Below, one piece after another: positions 8,646 through 18,210 of a stretch of 64,000 bases of DNA. The notes below the pieces were generated by a model. That model was not told where the DNA came from. It searched no databases and saw nothing but the letters and a program-made list of their open reading frames with translations. This DNA is from Dyadobacter soli (lineage in GTDB: Bacteria > Bacteroidota > Bacteroidia > Cytophagales > Spirosomataceae): assembly GCF_900101885.1 (NCBI RefSeq), contig NZ_FNAN01000003.1, positions 1-64,000 of the forward strand. Direction: 5' to 3'. Position 1 is the first letter of the stretch; every line of letters starts with the position of its first letter. Made by a program: the position numbers and the translations under genes.

Positions 8646-10559
8646 ATGATCAGGCTGTTTCAAGTAATTGCGCTATTGTGTTGCTGTACGAAGGCATTCG
8701 GCCTTTCTGTTATGGGAAGCCATCTTGAATGGCAAACGGTACCGGGATCAAGTGGCCAATACAAAGTAAGACTAACACTCTATCTCGACGCAACGAGTGG
8801 TGAGCGGGAACAGCCGCAGCAAAACATCTATCTTTTTACCAATGATAGGCACTGGGAAACGAGCGGGCGATGGCAATATTTCGGTCTTTTCTATCTGGAT
8901 AGAATATCTTCCCGAGAACTTGAACAGGATACACTTGCCTGTGCAGGAACTGGTCCCTGGGAAGACTTTGAAGGTCAGCGGCATGTCTTCGTGAACATCT
9001 ACGAAAAAACAATAATGCTTCCCGATTTGCCTAAAGTGTCGTCCGATGAGGGCTTTGTAATAGCATGGCACGGCATTGGACCGCGTGATGGTAAGGACAG
9101 TAATTCACCTGATGCAGCATTTATGTGGGAATGGGTGACAACTTTCATCCCGCCGGTAATAAAGAACGGCGCTGCCCTGCGGAATTCGAGCCCGGTCATT
9201 GGAAATATAGAAACCTTCTTCATGTGCAAGGGCGAGCTTGCAACCATCCAGTTGCCAGGAACAGACCATGATGGAGATGAGCTGAAATATAGACTATCGA
9301 AGCCCTATGGCGTCTGGCCCGAGAAGACTATTTCAGAGGATGTATTAATTGTTGATGATATGACCTGGGGGCCAGGTTACAGCGACCAAAACCAAATGCA
9401 CGGTAGCCCACCTCTTGCTATCGACGAAAACACCGGGCTGATAACCGTCAAGCCCAGCGAAGAGGGCCAATACTTTATCGGTATTTCCATCGATGAGTAT
9501 CGAAATGGACAAAAGATAGGTTCTGTCAGCTTCTATTACACTCTCACAGTCGTAGACTGCAACCAACAGCAAGTTTGGGATAAGAACATTTACAAAGACA
9601 CCACCGCCGTCCAAACCCTCGCCCTCTGCGAAGGCTCCGAAGCAACATTAACCTCCAAACAATCCTTCCCCGATCCGCAACCCGAATTCCAGTGGACCAA
9701 AAACGGTAAAACCATCTGGGGAGCCAATTCCCAAAGCATTACCATTTCGGAAGCAGGCGAATACCAACTTTTAATAACCAAAATAAACGGCTGCCCCGAT
9801 TCCTTCGACTCCGAAACCGTGCGTGTGAGCGTTGGGTCGTCTGGTGCGGAAATGGATAGCATTCCGCCGATTTGCGATACTGCGCTTCCCATTGCATTGC
9901 ATGCGACGCCGCCGGGCGGGACATTCGCGGGTGCAGGCGTGACGGGAAACACATTTGATCCGAAAACCGCAGGTGAAGGGGCACATGAAATTCAATATGT
10001 GATTGAAGGCGCGGAAGCTTGCCCTACTTTTGTTGCGAAGCGAGAGGTGATCGTGAGCGAAACGCCGGCACTGGATTTGGTGGATGTCCTCTATGCTTCG
10101 CGCGACAACCCTATTCCCATCGGCGTCAAAGATTCGCTGAATGTAGCCTACCTCTGGACGCCACCCGATTATCTGAACGACGTAACCTACGCCAATCCCA
10201 CATCCACGCCTTCCACGGGCATTACGTACACGGTCACGGCCACGAATGCGTACGGCTGCGTGGCCAGCCGCAATGTTCAAATCAGAATCATTGAAAGCAT
10301 TCTCATCCCCGACGCATTCACGCCCAACAAAGACGGTATCAATGAAACGTGGGAATTGAAAGGCATCGAAGGTTATCCAAAATGCCGCGTGACGATTTAC
10401 AACCGCTGGGGAGAAGTGATATTCCATTCAACAGGCTACCAAAATGCATTTGACGGAACGGTGGCAGGTGCATTGCAAATGCCAGGCGTGTACGCGTACA
10501 AGATCCGGCTGACCGAAAATAGCCCTGAGCTGACAGGGGCGCTGACATTGATCCGGTAA
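8646..10559 (+). CDS. Gliding-motility-type surface protein with T9SS type-B sorting domain
   Basis: A 637-residue exported protein. A signal peptide (MIRLFQVIALLCCCTKAFG) is followed by a region of unrecognised beta-rich sequence (about 20-310), an Ig-like module near 320-395 (LCEGSEATLTSKQSF to GCPDSFDSETVRVSV), a further all-beta stretch, and a C-terminal CHU_C/type-B sorting domain from about 550 (LIPDAFTPNKDGINETWELK, then VTIYNRWGEVIFHS). Such proteins cross the outer membrane by type IX secretion and are displayed on the cell surface. The central part gives no enzymatic motif, so an adhesive or structural role is inferred. A strong bidirectional terminator follows. Confidence 0.88.
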   Translation: MIRLFQVIALLCCCTKAFGLSVMGSHLEWQTVPGSSGQYKVRLTLYLDATSGEREQPQQNIYLFTNDRHWETSGRWQYFGLFYLDRISSRELEQDTLACAGTGPWEDFEGQRHVFVNIYEKTIMLPDLPKVSSDEGFVIAWHGIGPRDGKDSNSPDAAFMWEWVTTFIPPVIKNGAALRNSSPVIGNIETFFMCKGELATIQLPGTDHDGDELKYRLSKPYGVWPEKTISEDVLIVDDMTWGPGYSDQNQMHGSPPLAIDENTGLITVKPSEEGQYFIGISIDEYRNGQKIGSVSFYYTLTVVDCNQQQVWDKNIYKDTTAVQTLALCEGSEATLTSKQSFPDPQPEFQWTKNGKTIWGANSQSITISEAGEYQLLITKINGCPDSFDSETVRVSVGSSGAEMDSIPPICDTALPIALHATPPGGTFAGAGVTGNTFDPKTAGEGAHEIQYVIEGAEACPTFVAKREVIVSETPALDLVDVLYASRDNPIPIGVKDSLNVAYLWTPPDYLNDVTYANPTSTPSTGITYTVTATNAYGCVASRNVQIRIIESILIPDAFTPNKDGINETWELKGIEGYPKCRVTIYNRWGEVIFHSTGYQNAFDGTVAGALQMPGVYAYKIRLTENSPELTGALTLIR

Positions 10560-10576
10560 TGTTTTCAGGCACAAAA

Positions 10577-10604
10577 AAAGAGCAACCCTCGCAGGTTGCT
10601 CTTT
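10577..10604. terminator. Bidirectional terminator between the type-B surface protein and fba
   Basis: AAAGAGCAACC (10577-10587) pairs perfectly with GGTTGCTCTTT (10594-10604) around a 6-nt loop. It is flanked by an A-run on the left (10573-10579), giving T-runs on the minus strand. It sits between two convergent stops at 10559 and 10628. Confidence 0.88.
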
Positions 10605-10627
10605 CCGGAAATGCATTCAGCAGGAAA

Positions 10628-11707
10628 TTATCCGAGCTGGTTGATGCAGTTCAAATCTTCAAACGCCACTTTCAGACGATCGATCATGCTCTCTTCGCCT
10701 TTGCGTAGCCATACGCGTGGGTCGTAGTATTTTTTGTTCGGCGAGTCTGAACCTTCGGGGTTGCCGAGTTGCGATTGCAGGTAGCCTTCTTTTGCTTTGT
10801 AATAGTTGAGAACACCTTCCCAGGTCGACCATTGCATGTCGGTGTCGATGTTCATTTTGATCGCGCCGTACTCGATCGCTTCGCGGATTTCTTCGCGGGA
10901 TGAGCCTGATCCTCCGTGGAATACGAAGTTAACGGGCAGGTCGCCGGTTCCGAATTTCTGCTTGATGTAGTCTTGTGAGTTGCGAAGGATTTTCGGCTCC
11001 AACTTCACATTACCTGGCTTGTATACCCCGTGAACATTACCGAATGCAGCTGCAATGGTGAAGTTAGGAGAGATTTTAGAAAGTTCTTCGTAAGCGAATG
11101 CCACTTCCTCAGGCTGGGTGTACAGTTTCGAGCTGTCAACGTCGGAGTTATCCACGCCGTCTTCCTCGCCACCGGTTACGCCCAATTCGATTTCGAGGGT
11201 CATGCCGAGTTTCGCCATGCGTTCGAAATATTTAGCGCATATCTCGATGTTTTCCTCGATAGGCTCTTCCGAAAGGTCGAGCATGTGCGAGCTGTACAAA
11301 GGCTTGCCGTATTGATCGAAATAACGCTCGCCTGCATCCAGCAAACCGTCGATCCATGGAAGGAGTTTTTTGGCGCAGTGGTCGGTGTGGAGGATCACGG
11401 GAACTTCGTACAATGCCGCCATCTGGTGTACGTGCATCGCGCCGGAGATACCGCCCGCGATAGCCGCTTGCTGGTTGGCGTTTGAAAGGCTTTTTCCTGC
11501 GTAAAATATAGCTCCGCCATTCGAGAATTGTACGATAACAGGGCTGTTAACCGCTTTGGCTGTTTCCAGGACCGCATTTACCGAGTTGGTACCTACCACG
11601 TTAACCGCCGGAAGAGCGTAGTTATTTTCGTTGGCGTGGCGGAAAATTTCACTAACTCCATCGCCGGTTACAACACCGGGTGCAAAGCGTTTTGTCGTTT
11701 CGCTCAT
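10628..11707 (-). CDS. fbaA: Class II fructose-bisphosphate aldolase
   Basis: A 359-residue zinc aldolase cleaving fructose-1,6-bisphosphate to DHAP and glyceraldehyde-3-phosphate. Visible signatures are HTDH (107-110, catalytic Asp109 and metal ligand His110), ELGVTGGEEDG (174-184), GNVHGVYKPG with metal ligand H226, HGGSGS (264-269, phosphate binding) and NIDTD (286-290). Length and order match the long class IIA type represented by E. coli FbaA. It is a single gene on the minus strand with a terminator downstream and a 238-bp region upstream shared with the divergent small membrane protein. No regulatory element was recognised. Confidence 0.97.
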   Translation of the reverse strand: MSETTKRFAPGVVTGDGVSEIFRHANENNYALPAVNVVGTNSVNAVLETAKAVNSPVIVQFSNGGAIFYAGKSLSNANQQAAIAGGISGAMHVHQMAALYEVPVILHTDHCAKKLLPWIDGLLDAGERYFDQYGKPLYSSHMLDLSEEPIEENIEICAKYFERMAKLGMTLEIELGVTGGEEDGVDNSDVDSSKLYTQPEEVAFAYEELSKISPNFTIAAAFGNVHGVYKPGNVKLEPKILRNSQDYIKQKFGTGDLPVNFVFHGGSGSSREEIREAIEYGAIKMNIDTDMQWSTWEGVLNYYKAKEGYLQSQLGNPEGSDSPNKKYYDPRVWLRKGEESMIDRLKVAFEDLNCINQLG

Positions 11708-11881
11708 AGTAATAAAGGATATTTTTTCAAGAATTAATTTTACAATTCAAGTGTCGGCCCTGAATTGTACGGCAATCCCTGCAAGTTAGCTATTTTAGGC
11801 AAAATGGCCGAGCTATATATGGTTTATTATACGTTAAAACGAAGATTAATGCATCGATGACCGTTTTGGCGCAATCTGTGG

Positions 11882-11889
11882 TATCTTTG
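11882..11889 (+). promoter_or_regulatory. Candidate -7 box for the 11946/12248 operon
   Basis: TATCTTTG matches the Bacteroidota consensus TAnnTTTG and lies 56 bp before the ATG at 11946. A TTTG lies at 11865-11868, but the spacing is shorter than usual, so only the -7 match is claimed. Confidence 0.4.
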
Positions 11890-11945
11890 AAAATCAATGA
11901 AAAAATGGGGCTGCTACCCCGCATGTTTTAGAAGATCCTTCATTA

Positions 11946-12251
11946 ATGAATTCCAAACTGATCCGGACGATTTTCATAGCCCTCGCATTCGGTTTCCTCG
12001 TGCTTTGGGTGCTCGAATTCCGGCGCGCCGGGCTCCTGGAAAGCTACTGGCTTTTGCTGTTATGCATTGTTTGCTTTTTGCTATTCCAATTCAGCCGTTT
12101 GAAAGCTGCTACCCTGGCCAAACAGGCGGGCGAATCAGCCCTAGAGCCCCAAAAATCCAGCAAGACATCGGTGGTCAGCGGTCAGCAAACGTCGGTCGTC
12201 GGTCGGCCGTCGGCGGTCCAGCCCACTCCCGGTAAAAAACCAAAGAAATGA
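11946..12251 (+). CDS. Small two-helix membrane protein, unknown
   Basis: A 101-residue protein with two hydrophobic helices (LIRTIFIALAFGFLVLWVLE and YWLLLLCIVCFLLFQF) and a polar, low-complexity C-terminal tail ending TPGKKPKK. I do not recognise a family. The DNA of the tail (about 12167-12230) is built from short GTC/GGTC units, unlike the rest of the gene. Its TGA overlaps the ATG of the next gene (ATGA at 12248-12251), so the two are translationally coupled and the small protein may belong to the same membrane complex; this is inference. Confidence 0.7.
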   Translation: MNSKLIRTIFIALAFGFLVLWVLEFRRAGLLESYWLLLLCIVCFLLFQFSRLKAATLAKQAGESALEPQKSSKTSVVSGQQTSVVGRPSAVQPTPGKKPKK

Positions 12252-13456
12252 ACCTGATATTCCTCTTCACCACAATCGTCTTCTTCTCGCTGGCCGGGTA
12301 TTTCGGCGCGGTGCGGTCGGTGTTGCTGGATGTGTGGATCGACCGGTATTCGCTCCGGCACGAGAAAAACGAGCAGGTGGAGCAAACGCTCTACTGGCGC
12401 CGCATTCTTCGTATGATCCGCCTCCTGGCCGTCGCATTGGGCTGTTTCATGGGGGTAAACACAGTATTTCCACTATTTGAGCTCAATACCGGCACGCAAA
12501 ACTGGCTGCTGATCGTCACGTTGTTCGCCGCGCTGGCAGTTTTGTGGATGGCGAGTTATTCCAGTTGGGTCAAGATCGGGCGGAGCTTTCCGAAAGTGCT
12601 GGACCTGAAAGCATTCCCGGTGCGCTTCGGCGAATGGCTCATGACGCCGCTTTACTGGGTAATCGAGCCGTTTGTGAAGGAAAATATATTGTCACCCTCA
12701 TTGCGTGACGACATTATTTCCGCCGACGATCCCGATTTCGACGATCATAGCATTGAAGAGAAAATGTTTATCAATGCATTGGATTTCAAAGATTTACGTA
12801 TTCGTGACTGTATGATACCTCGCACTGAAATCTCGGCAGTGAATGTGAATGCGAGTATCGAGGATTTGCGGACGGCATTCCTCACGAGCGGCCATTCCAA
12901 AATCATCGTGCACAAAGAATCCGTCGATGAGGTACTGGGCTACTGTCATGCATTGTCTTTGTTTAAAAAACCAAAAGAAATCAGCAGCATCATCACGCCC
13001 ATCCTGATCGTGCCCGAGGCGATGCCCGCGCGTGACTTAATGCTCCGTTTTCTGGAAGAGCGCCGCAGCATTGCATTGGTCGTGGATGAATTCGGCGGTA
13101 CTTCCGGACTCGTGAGTGTAGAGGACGTGGTAGAGCAGATTTTTGGCGAAATCCAGGACGAATACGACACCACCGAAGACTGGACCGAACGCCAGCTCGA
13201 CGAGCATTCCTATATGCTCAGCGCCCGCCACGAGCTCGATTATTTGAATGAAAAATACGGATGGGAATTACCGGAAGGAGATTATGACACAATTGCCGGT
13301 ATGCTGATCCATTTCTACGGCGACTTACCCGATGAAAACGAAATCGTAGACATTCCGCCGTATTCTTTCCAGATCGTTTCCGTCCAGGATACACGCATCG
13401 AGCTGGTGAAACTGACCATTGAAGACCGGAAATCCGAGCGAAACGGACATAATTAA
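12248..13456 (+). CDS. CNNM/CorC-like membrane protein with paired CBS domains
   Basis: A 402-residue protein. An N-terminal membrane part with about three helices (residues 1-145) resembles a degenerate DUF21/CNNM domain. A CBS pair follows at about 185-310 (LRIRDCMIPRTEISAVNVNA, then RRSIALVVDEFGGTSGLVSV) and a C-terminal CorC_HlyC domain (DYLNEKYGWELPEGDYDTIA, then ELVKLTIEDRK). The family includes Mg/Co transport-associated proteins, haemolysin-like proteins and GldE of gliding bacteria. The usual gldD/ssb neighbourhood of gldE is absent, so that name is not assigned. It overlaps the upstream gene by 4 bp and is followed after 27 bp by an ABC ATPase. Confidence 0.88.
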   Translation: MNLIFLFTTIVFFSLAGYFGAVRSVLLDVWIDRYSLRHEKNEQVEQTLYWRRILRMIRLLAVALGCFMGVNTVFPLFELNTGTQNWLLIVTLFAALAVLWMASYSSWVKIGRSFPKVLDLKAFPVRFGEWLMTPLYWVIEPFVKENILSPSLRDDIISADDPDFDDHSIEEKMFINALDFKDLRIRDCMIPRTEISAVNVNASIEDLRTAFLTSGHSKIIVHKESVDEVLGYCHALSLFKKPKEISSIITPILIVPEAMPARDLMLRFLEERRSIALVVDEFGGTSGLVSVEDVVEQIFGEIQDEYDTTEDWTERQLDEHSYMLSARHELDYLNEKYGWELPEGDYDTIAGMLIHFYGDLPDENEIVDIPPYSFQIVSVQDTRIELVKLTIEDRKSERNGHN

Positions 13457-13483
13457 CACCACGAAGCATATTAAAAGAAAACA

Positions 13484-14104
13484 GTGCGGATTACAGTCGA
13501 TAAAATAGGGAAGAAGTTCATCAAGGAGTGGATTGTCAGAAATGCCAGCTTTGAACTGGCGGCGGGGCAGAAATATGTTTTTGTAGGCCCGAACGGCAGC
13601 GGTAAATCGACATTATTGCAATTACTGACCGGTATGATCCCCGTTTCGGAAGGTAACATCACTTATACCAACGGCAGCGGCAAGGAAATCGAAACCGACC
13701 ATTGGTATAAACATATCGTGATCGCGGCGCCCTACCTCGAACTCATCGAGGAATTTACTTTACGCGAGCAGATCGAATTTCACGCGAAGTTCAAGCCATT
13801 CAAAAACGGTATTTCGGCGAAGGAATTTGAGGAATTTATACAACTTCCCCATGCCAGCGGAAAGGTTATCCGGCACTTCTCGTCGGGTATGAAACAGCGT
13901 GTGAAGCTGGGGCTCGCGTTTCTCTCGGATGTACCAGTGGTTTTTTTGGATGAACCAACAACAAATCTGGATGTGCAAGGCATCAAATGGTACCTCGATC
14001 ACGTAATGGACAATACACAGAATCAGCTCGTTTTGCTTGGTTCAAATGTGCAGCAGGAATACGATTTTTGTGAAAATATCATTTCGGTTTCTGCGTTCAA
14101 ATAG
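13484..14104 (+). CDS. ABC transporter ATP-binding protein
   Basis: A 206-residue nucleotide-binding domain starting at GTG 13484. It has Walker A GPNGSGKST (35-43), the signature FSSGMKQR in the helical subdomain, Walker B VVFLDEPTTNLD and a switch region ending NVQQEYDF in place of a clear histidine. It is shorter than a typical 230-residue ATPase and resembles the ATPase halves of simple exporters (CcmA-like). No permease gene is adjacent: upstream is the CBS membrane protein and 21 bp downstream the large T9SS protein. The membrane partner is either the upstream gene, which would be unusual, or encoded elsewhere. Confidence 0.9.
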   Translation: MRITVDKIGKKFIKEWIVRNASFELAAGQKYVFVGPNGSGKSTLLQLLTGMIPVSEGNITYTNGSGKEIETDHWYKHIVIAAPYLELIEEFTLREQIEFHAKFKPFKNGISAKEFEEFIQLPHASGKVIRHFSSGMKQRVKLGLAFLSDVPVVFLDEPTTNLDVQGIKWYLDHVMDNTQNQLVLLGSNVQQEYDFCENIISVSAFK

Positions 14105-14125
14105 AAAAACCTTGCCGCGCGGACT

Positions 14126-17100
14126 ATGCAGAAAACTCTACGGCTTCTCCTCATATCGTTTCTGATCATCGTCCGCACAGCCGACCTCTCCCGGGCTGCT
14201 TCGGCTTATTTTATCGAAAACAAAGGGCAATGGGACAAAGACATCCGTTTCCGAGCCGCCATCCCGGGTGGTTTCCTGTTTTTGAAAGAGCATTCACTTG
14301 TTTACGTATTATATGATGGCTCGCAAGTCTCCGCCATGCACGCAAAAGGGCATGCGCCGGGTGCACGCGAGGATATGAATGCGCCGGGCCTGCGTGCGCA
14401 CGGGGTGGAAGTGTCGTTCCTGAATGCTTCGCTCAATGCGCGACATAATGCGTTGAAGGAAGGAAAGGGACGTTTCAGTTATTTTCTGGGAAACGACCCT
14501 AATGCATGGGCAAGTAATGTGAAGGGTTTTGAAGAGGTTATCTATGAAAATATTTACCCCGATATCAACCTGCGCATTTACATCAACCAGGCGAAGTTAA
14601 AATATGAATTCATCGTCAAGCCCGGCGCGGATGCTTCCCGGATCAGCTTTCAATACAAGGGGGCGGAAAAGGTGTCGCTAAATGAATCGGGGCAGATTAT
14701 TGTTAAAACTTCGGTAGGGGACATTAAGGAAGCGCAACCGTACTCGTTTCAGTCGGGAAGCAATGCACGCACTACGGAAGTCCCGTCTGCATTCCGCCTT
14801 TCTAATGATAATATTGCCCATTTTGAGCTGCCTGCGGGTTACAACAAAGCGTTGCCGCTGACAATCGATCCTGAATTGATTTTTTCGACCTACTCGGGCT
14901 CGGTATCCGACAACTGGGGCCATACCGCGACGTATGACGATGAAGGTAACCTGTATTCGGGCGGTACCGTTTTTGGCTCCGATTTTCCGGCTACTACGGG
15001 TGCATTTCAGGTCAAATTCGCGGGATTCGTCGATGTTTCGGTCATTAAATTCAATCCCACCGGTACGGATTTACTCTACGCTACTTTTCTTGGAGGCGAT
15101 CATACCGATCTGCCTACCAGTCTGATCGTAAATAGCAAAAAGGAACTGCTCATTCTGGGAACCACGTCATCCAAAGACTTCCCGGTAGCAAACGCGTTTC
15201 AGCCGACATTTGGCGGAGGAACGGTTGCCCGGCCTATTTCGGGGCTTGAACTACTCAACGGCAGCGATCTTTTTATCTCCAAGCTCAGCCCGGATGGGAA
15301 GCAGCTTACCGGTTCGACGTTTTTGGGAGGAAGTGGAAACGACGGCGTCAGCATCACGGATGAAGTTACGATCAGGAATTATGGCGATAGTTTCCGGGGT
15401 GAAATAGGAGTCGATGCAAATGACCAGGTTTACATTGTTTCTTCCACCAATTCGGCCAATTTTCCCCTCAAAAATGCTTCGCAAGCCAAGTCGGGCGGTG
15501 GGCAGGATGGCGTAGTGGCCAGGCTTTCCGCGGGGTTGGATCAGTTACTGTGGGCGACTTACCTGGGCGGTGGAAAATGGGATGCCGCTTACTCATTGAA
15601 AGTGGCCGGTAATGGTGAAATATATGTTGCAGGTATTTCTCAAAGCGGCAATTTATCGACGAAAGCAGGCGCTTACCAGCAGGCGTTGAAAGGTACCGAG
15701 GATGGCTTCGTGGCGCGGTTTGTGAACGACCAGCTTTCCGCATTGACTTACCTCGGCACCGACAAGGAGGACGGCGCCTATTTGCTGGATATCGATCAGA
15801 CGAATCAGGTGTATGTTTACGGCCTGACGAGGGGCAGCTATCCGGTCAGTCAGGGAGTGTACCAGAATGCGAAAAGTGGCCAGTTCGTGCAGGCCCTGAA
15901 TGCCTCGCTATCCCAGTCGATCTTCTCGACGGTCGTCGGCTCCGGTCGTGGTACCCCTGACATTTCTCCAACCGCGTTCCTGGTCAGCGAATGCGGGAAC
16001 ATTTACCTGGCTGGTTGGGGCGGAGATGTGAATAGCAGTACCGCTAACAATGCGGCGAGCAGCACCTCGAATTTACCCGTCACCGACGACGCCATTCAAC
16101 CTACCACCAATGGCAACAATTTTTATATCGCCATTCTCGAACAAGGGGCAAAATCGCTGCTGTACGCCACATTTTTCGGGAGCCGCGCCCGCGACCCACG
16201 CCTGCAAGGCGACCACGTGGACGGCGGAACGAGCCGGTTCGATAAAAACGGGATGATTTACCATGCTACCTGCGCCTGCGGGGGCAGCAATTTTCCGGTG
16301 ACACCCCAGGCGTGGTCGGAGACCAACAATAGCGAGAACTGCAACAATGCGGCGTTCAAGATCGATATCGACCGTTTGAAGGCGGATTTCGATGTGTATG
16401 CCGGGCAGACCAAGGACGTGCTTCGCGGTTGCGCGCCGCTGGAACTGACGTTCGTCAACACGAGCGAAGGGGGCGTCGATTATATCTGGGAGGTCAATGG
16501 GAACACGATTTCAAGGGAGGAAGGACAATCGGAATATGCATTCACGAAGCCGGGTGAGTACACTGTCACACTCACAGCCTACAACCGGTTGAGCTGCAAG
16601 CGAATGGATATGGCCGAAAAAAAGATCGTCGTCGAAACGCTCGCCACAAAAGTCACCGGCGACACGACGGTCTGCGAAAACAGCGTGGTGAAACTGGGTG
16701 CCAGCGGCGGCACGCAATACAAATGGTCGCCGGCAGCGGGACTGGATAATGCGAACATTGCAACGCCCGTCGCGACGGTAAAGGAAACGACTGAATATTC
16801 GGTTGAAATCAGCAATAATGCGGGTTGCAAGGTAACGGAAAAGGTAAAATTGGCAGTCGAGAAAAAGACGGATTTCGCCGGTATGCCCGACACCGAAGTA
16901 TGCCAGGGCTCGACAGTCACGCTGACCGTATCGGGTAATGCGCCGCAATACAAATGGCACGCGACAACGGGCCTCGAAGAAACGATCGGTAAATCGGTGA
17001 CGGTGAAACCAACTCAGACGACCACCTACATGATCGAAGGGATGTACGAAGACGGCTGTCGTCCGCTCCGCGAAATTACCGTGAAGGTCGATCAGTCTTA

Positions 17101-17578
17101 TGCACCGGATTTTGAGGTAATCCAATCGGGCGGGGCTTGTAATGAGCCATTTTCCTACACCATGACCAGTAAAACGGGCAAAGCGCAGCGCTATGAATGG
17201 CATATGGGAACAGGCAACCCGATGACCGATCCCGAGGTGAAGAATTACATTTATGAAGTTCCGGGAGAATACACGGTTACGCTTACCGCCTACAATGCAG
17301 CAGGCTGTTCGCTCACGGCTTCCAAAACAATCACCGCGGAGCCCGCATTTACATTGAGCAATGTGATTACCCCCAACGGCGACGGCAAAAACGACTTTTT
17401 CATCGTTCCTGTGGCCTCATCTTCGCTGGAAGTTTTCAACCGCTGGGGTAAATCCATCTTCAAAACCGCTGATTACAAGAACAATTGGGGCAAAGATATT
17501 GCCAATGGTACCTACCTCTACGTCGTCGACACCCCGCAGGGTAATCATTGCAAGGGTTGGGTTGAGGTGTTGGAGTAG
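14126..17578 (+). CDS. Large surface protein: DUF7948-like N-terminus, SBBP propeller, PKD modules, T9SS type-B C-terminus
   Basis: An 1150-residue exported protein with a signal peptide to about residue 25. The start of the mature protein (SAYFIENKGQWDKDIRFRA) is the conserved module that precedes SBBP repeats in Bacteroidota. From about 250 to 720 the sequence repeats strands such as LLYATFLGG, GSTFLGGSGND and LLWATYLGG, the SBBP beta-propeller pattern. PKD-like modules follow (YTVTLTAYN occurs twice), separated by Ig-like cysteine-containing domains. The C-terminus (NVITPNGDGKNDFFIVPV, then FNRWGKSIFKT) is a type-B sorting domain. An adhesin or matrix role is inferred. The gene starts 21 bp after the ABC ATPase gene. 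Confidence 0.9.
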   Translation: MQKTLRLLLISFLIIVRTADLSRAASAYFIENKGQWDKDIRFRAAIPGGFLFLKEHSLVYVLYDGSQVSAMHAKGHAPGAREDMNAPGLRAHGVEVSFLNASLNARHNALKEGKGRFSYFLGNDPNAWASNVKGFEEVIYENIYPDINLRIYINQAKLKYEFIVKPGADASRISFQYKGAEKVSLNESGQIIVKTSVGDIKEAQPYSFQSGSNARTTEVPSAFRLSNDNIAHFELPAGYNKALPLTIDPELIFSTYSGSVSDNWGHTATYDDEGNLYSGGTVFGSDFPATTGAFQVKFAGFVDVSVIKFNPTGTDLLYATFLGGDHTDLPTSLIVNSKKELLILGTTSSKDFPVANAFQPTFGGGTVARPISGLELLNGSDLFISKLSPDGKQLTGSTFLGGSGNDGVSITDEVTIRNYGDSFRGEIGVDANDQVYIVSSTNSANFPLKNASQAKSGGGQDGVVARLSAGLDQLLWATYLGGGKWDAAYSLKVAGNGEIYVAGISQSGNLSTKAGAYQQALKGTEDGFVARFVNDQLSALTYLGTDKEDGAYLLDIDQTNQVYVYGLTRGSYPVSQGVYQNAKSGQFVQALNASLSQSIFSTVVGSGRGTPDISPTAFLVSECGNIYLAGWGGDVNSSTANNAASSTSNLPVTDDAIQPTTNGNNFYIAILEQGAKSLLYATFFGSRARDPRLQGDHVDGGTSRFDKNGMIYHATCACGGSNFPVTPQAWSETNNSENCNNAAFKIDIDRLKADFDVYAGQTKDVLRGCAPLELTFVNTSEGGVDYIWEVNGNTISREEGQSEYAFTKPGEYTVTLTAYNRLSCKRMDMAEKKIVVETLATKVTGDTTVCENSVVKLGASGGTQYKWSPAAGLDNANIATPVATVKETTEYSVEISNNAGCKVTEKVKLAVEKKTDFAGMPDTEVCQGSTVTLTVSGNAPQYKWHATTGLEETIGKSVTVKPTQTTTYMIEGMYEDGCRPLREITVKVDQSYAPDFEVIQSGGACNEPFSYTMTSKTGKAQRYEWHMGTGNPMTDPEVKNYIYEVPGEYTVTLTAYNAAGCSLTASKTITAEPAFTLSNVITPNGDGKNDFFIVPVASSSLEVFNRWGKSIFKTADYKNNWGKDIANGTYLYVVDTPQGNHCKGWVEVLE

Positions 17579-17695
17579 CTGGGTTTTGATTGAATTGAAA
17601 GAGGTGTTAACTTTAAGATCATTCGGTCTCCCGTTCAGAAATACCGCAATCCTTAATTCAAGAGACTTTTTAACACACTTTTAAACATTAACACA

Positions 17696-18139
17696 ATGAA
17701 AAAACTCTTTGCAATACTCCTGCTGGCATTGACAGTAACTTTTGCCGAAGCGCAAAGCAACTTCGGCAAGCAGATCGACGATAAGAAAGCGATGGCGGCG
17801 ACGGAGCTTCCGGCCAAGATGGGCGGTAAGAACGAAATGCAGGCCAAGGTAAGCGGTACTGTGGAATCGGTATGCCAGGTGAAGGGCTGCTGGATGAAGG
17901 TTAACCTCGATAATGGCGAAACCATGCGTGTGATGTTCAAGGATTACGCGTTTTTTGTGCCCAAAGACATTACAGGGAAAACGGTTGTTTTTGAAGGAGA
18001 AGCGAAGAAAACGACGGTGCCGGTCGAGCATTTGAAGCATTATGCGGAGGATGCGGGTAAGAGCAAGGAAGAAATAGCGAAGATCACCGAGCCGAAGGAC
18101 GAGCTGACGTTTATTGCTGATGGCGTGATCGTGAAATAA
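17696..18139 (+). CDS. DUF4920 domain exported protein
   Basis: A 147-residue protein with a signal peptide (MKKLFAILLLALTVTFAEAQ). The remainder matches the DUF4920 pattern: VSGTVESVCQVKGCWMKVNL with two cysteines, then MRVMFKDYAFFVPKDITGKT, VVFEGEAKKTTVPVEHLKHY and a C-terminal ELTFIADGVIVK. The Cys-x4-Cys segment and compact beta-rich shape recall OB-fold-like periplasmic proteins, but no function is established to my knowledge. It stands alone on the plus strand with a terminator hairpin immediately after it. Confidence 0.85.
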   Translation: MKKLFAILLLALTVTFAEAQSNFGKQIDDKKAMAATELPAKMGGKNEMQAKVSGTVESVCQVKGCWMKVNLDNGETMRVMFKDYAFFVPKDITGKTVVFEGEAKKTTVPVEHLKHYAEDAGKSKEEIAKITEPKDELTFIADGVIVK

Positions 18140-18168
18140 TACCTTCCCAAACGGGAGAAATAGCCGAG

Positions 18169-18210
18169 CGGACACTTTTGTAGCGATACATCGGTGTCCG
18201 TTTTGTTTTT
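18169..18210 (+). terminator. Terminator hairpin abutting the next start codon
   Basis: CGGACAC (18169-18175) pairs with GTGTCCG (18194-18200), with an inner TGTA-GCGA-TACA hairpin, and is followed by TTTTGTTTTT (18201-18210). It ends the DUF4920 transcript, yet the T-run touches the ATG of the SGNH gene at 18211. Confidence 0.8.

Noticed and set aside
14126-17578. Tandem repeats in the large surface protein as a mobile element
   Set aside because: They are the diverged SBBP/PKD protein modules, not DNA repeats.
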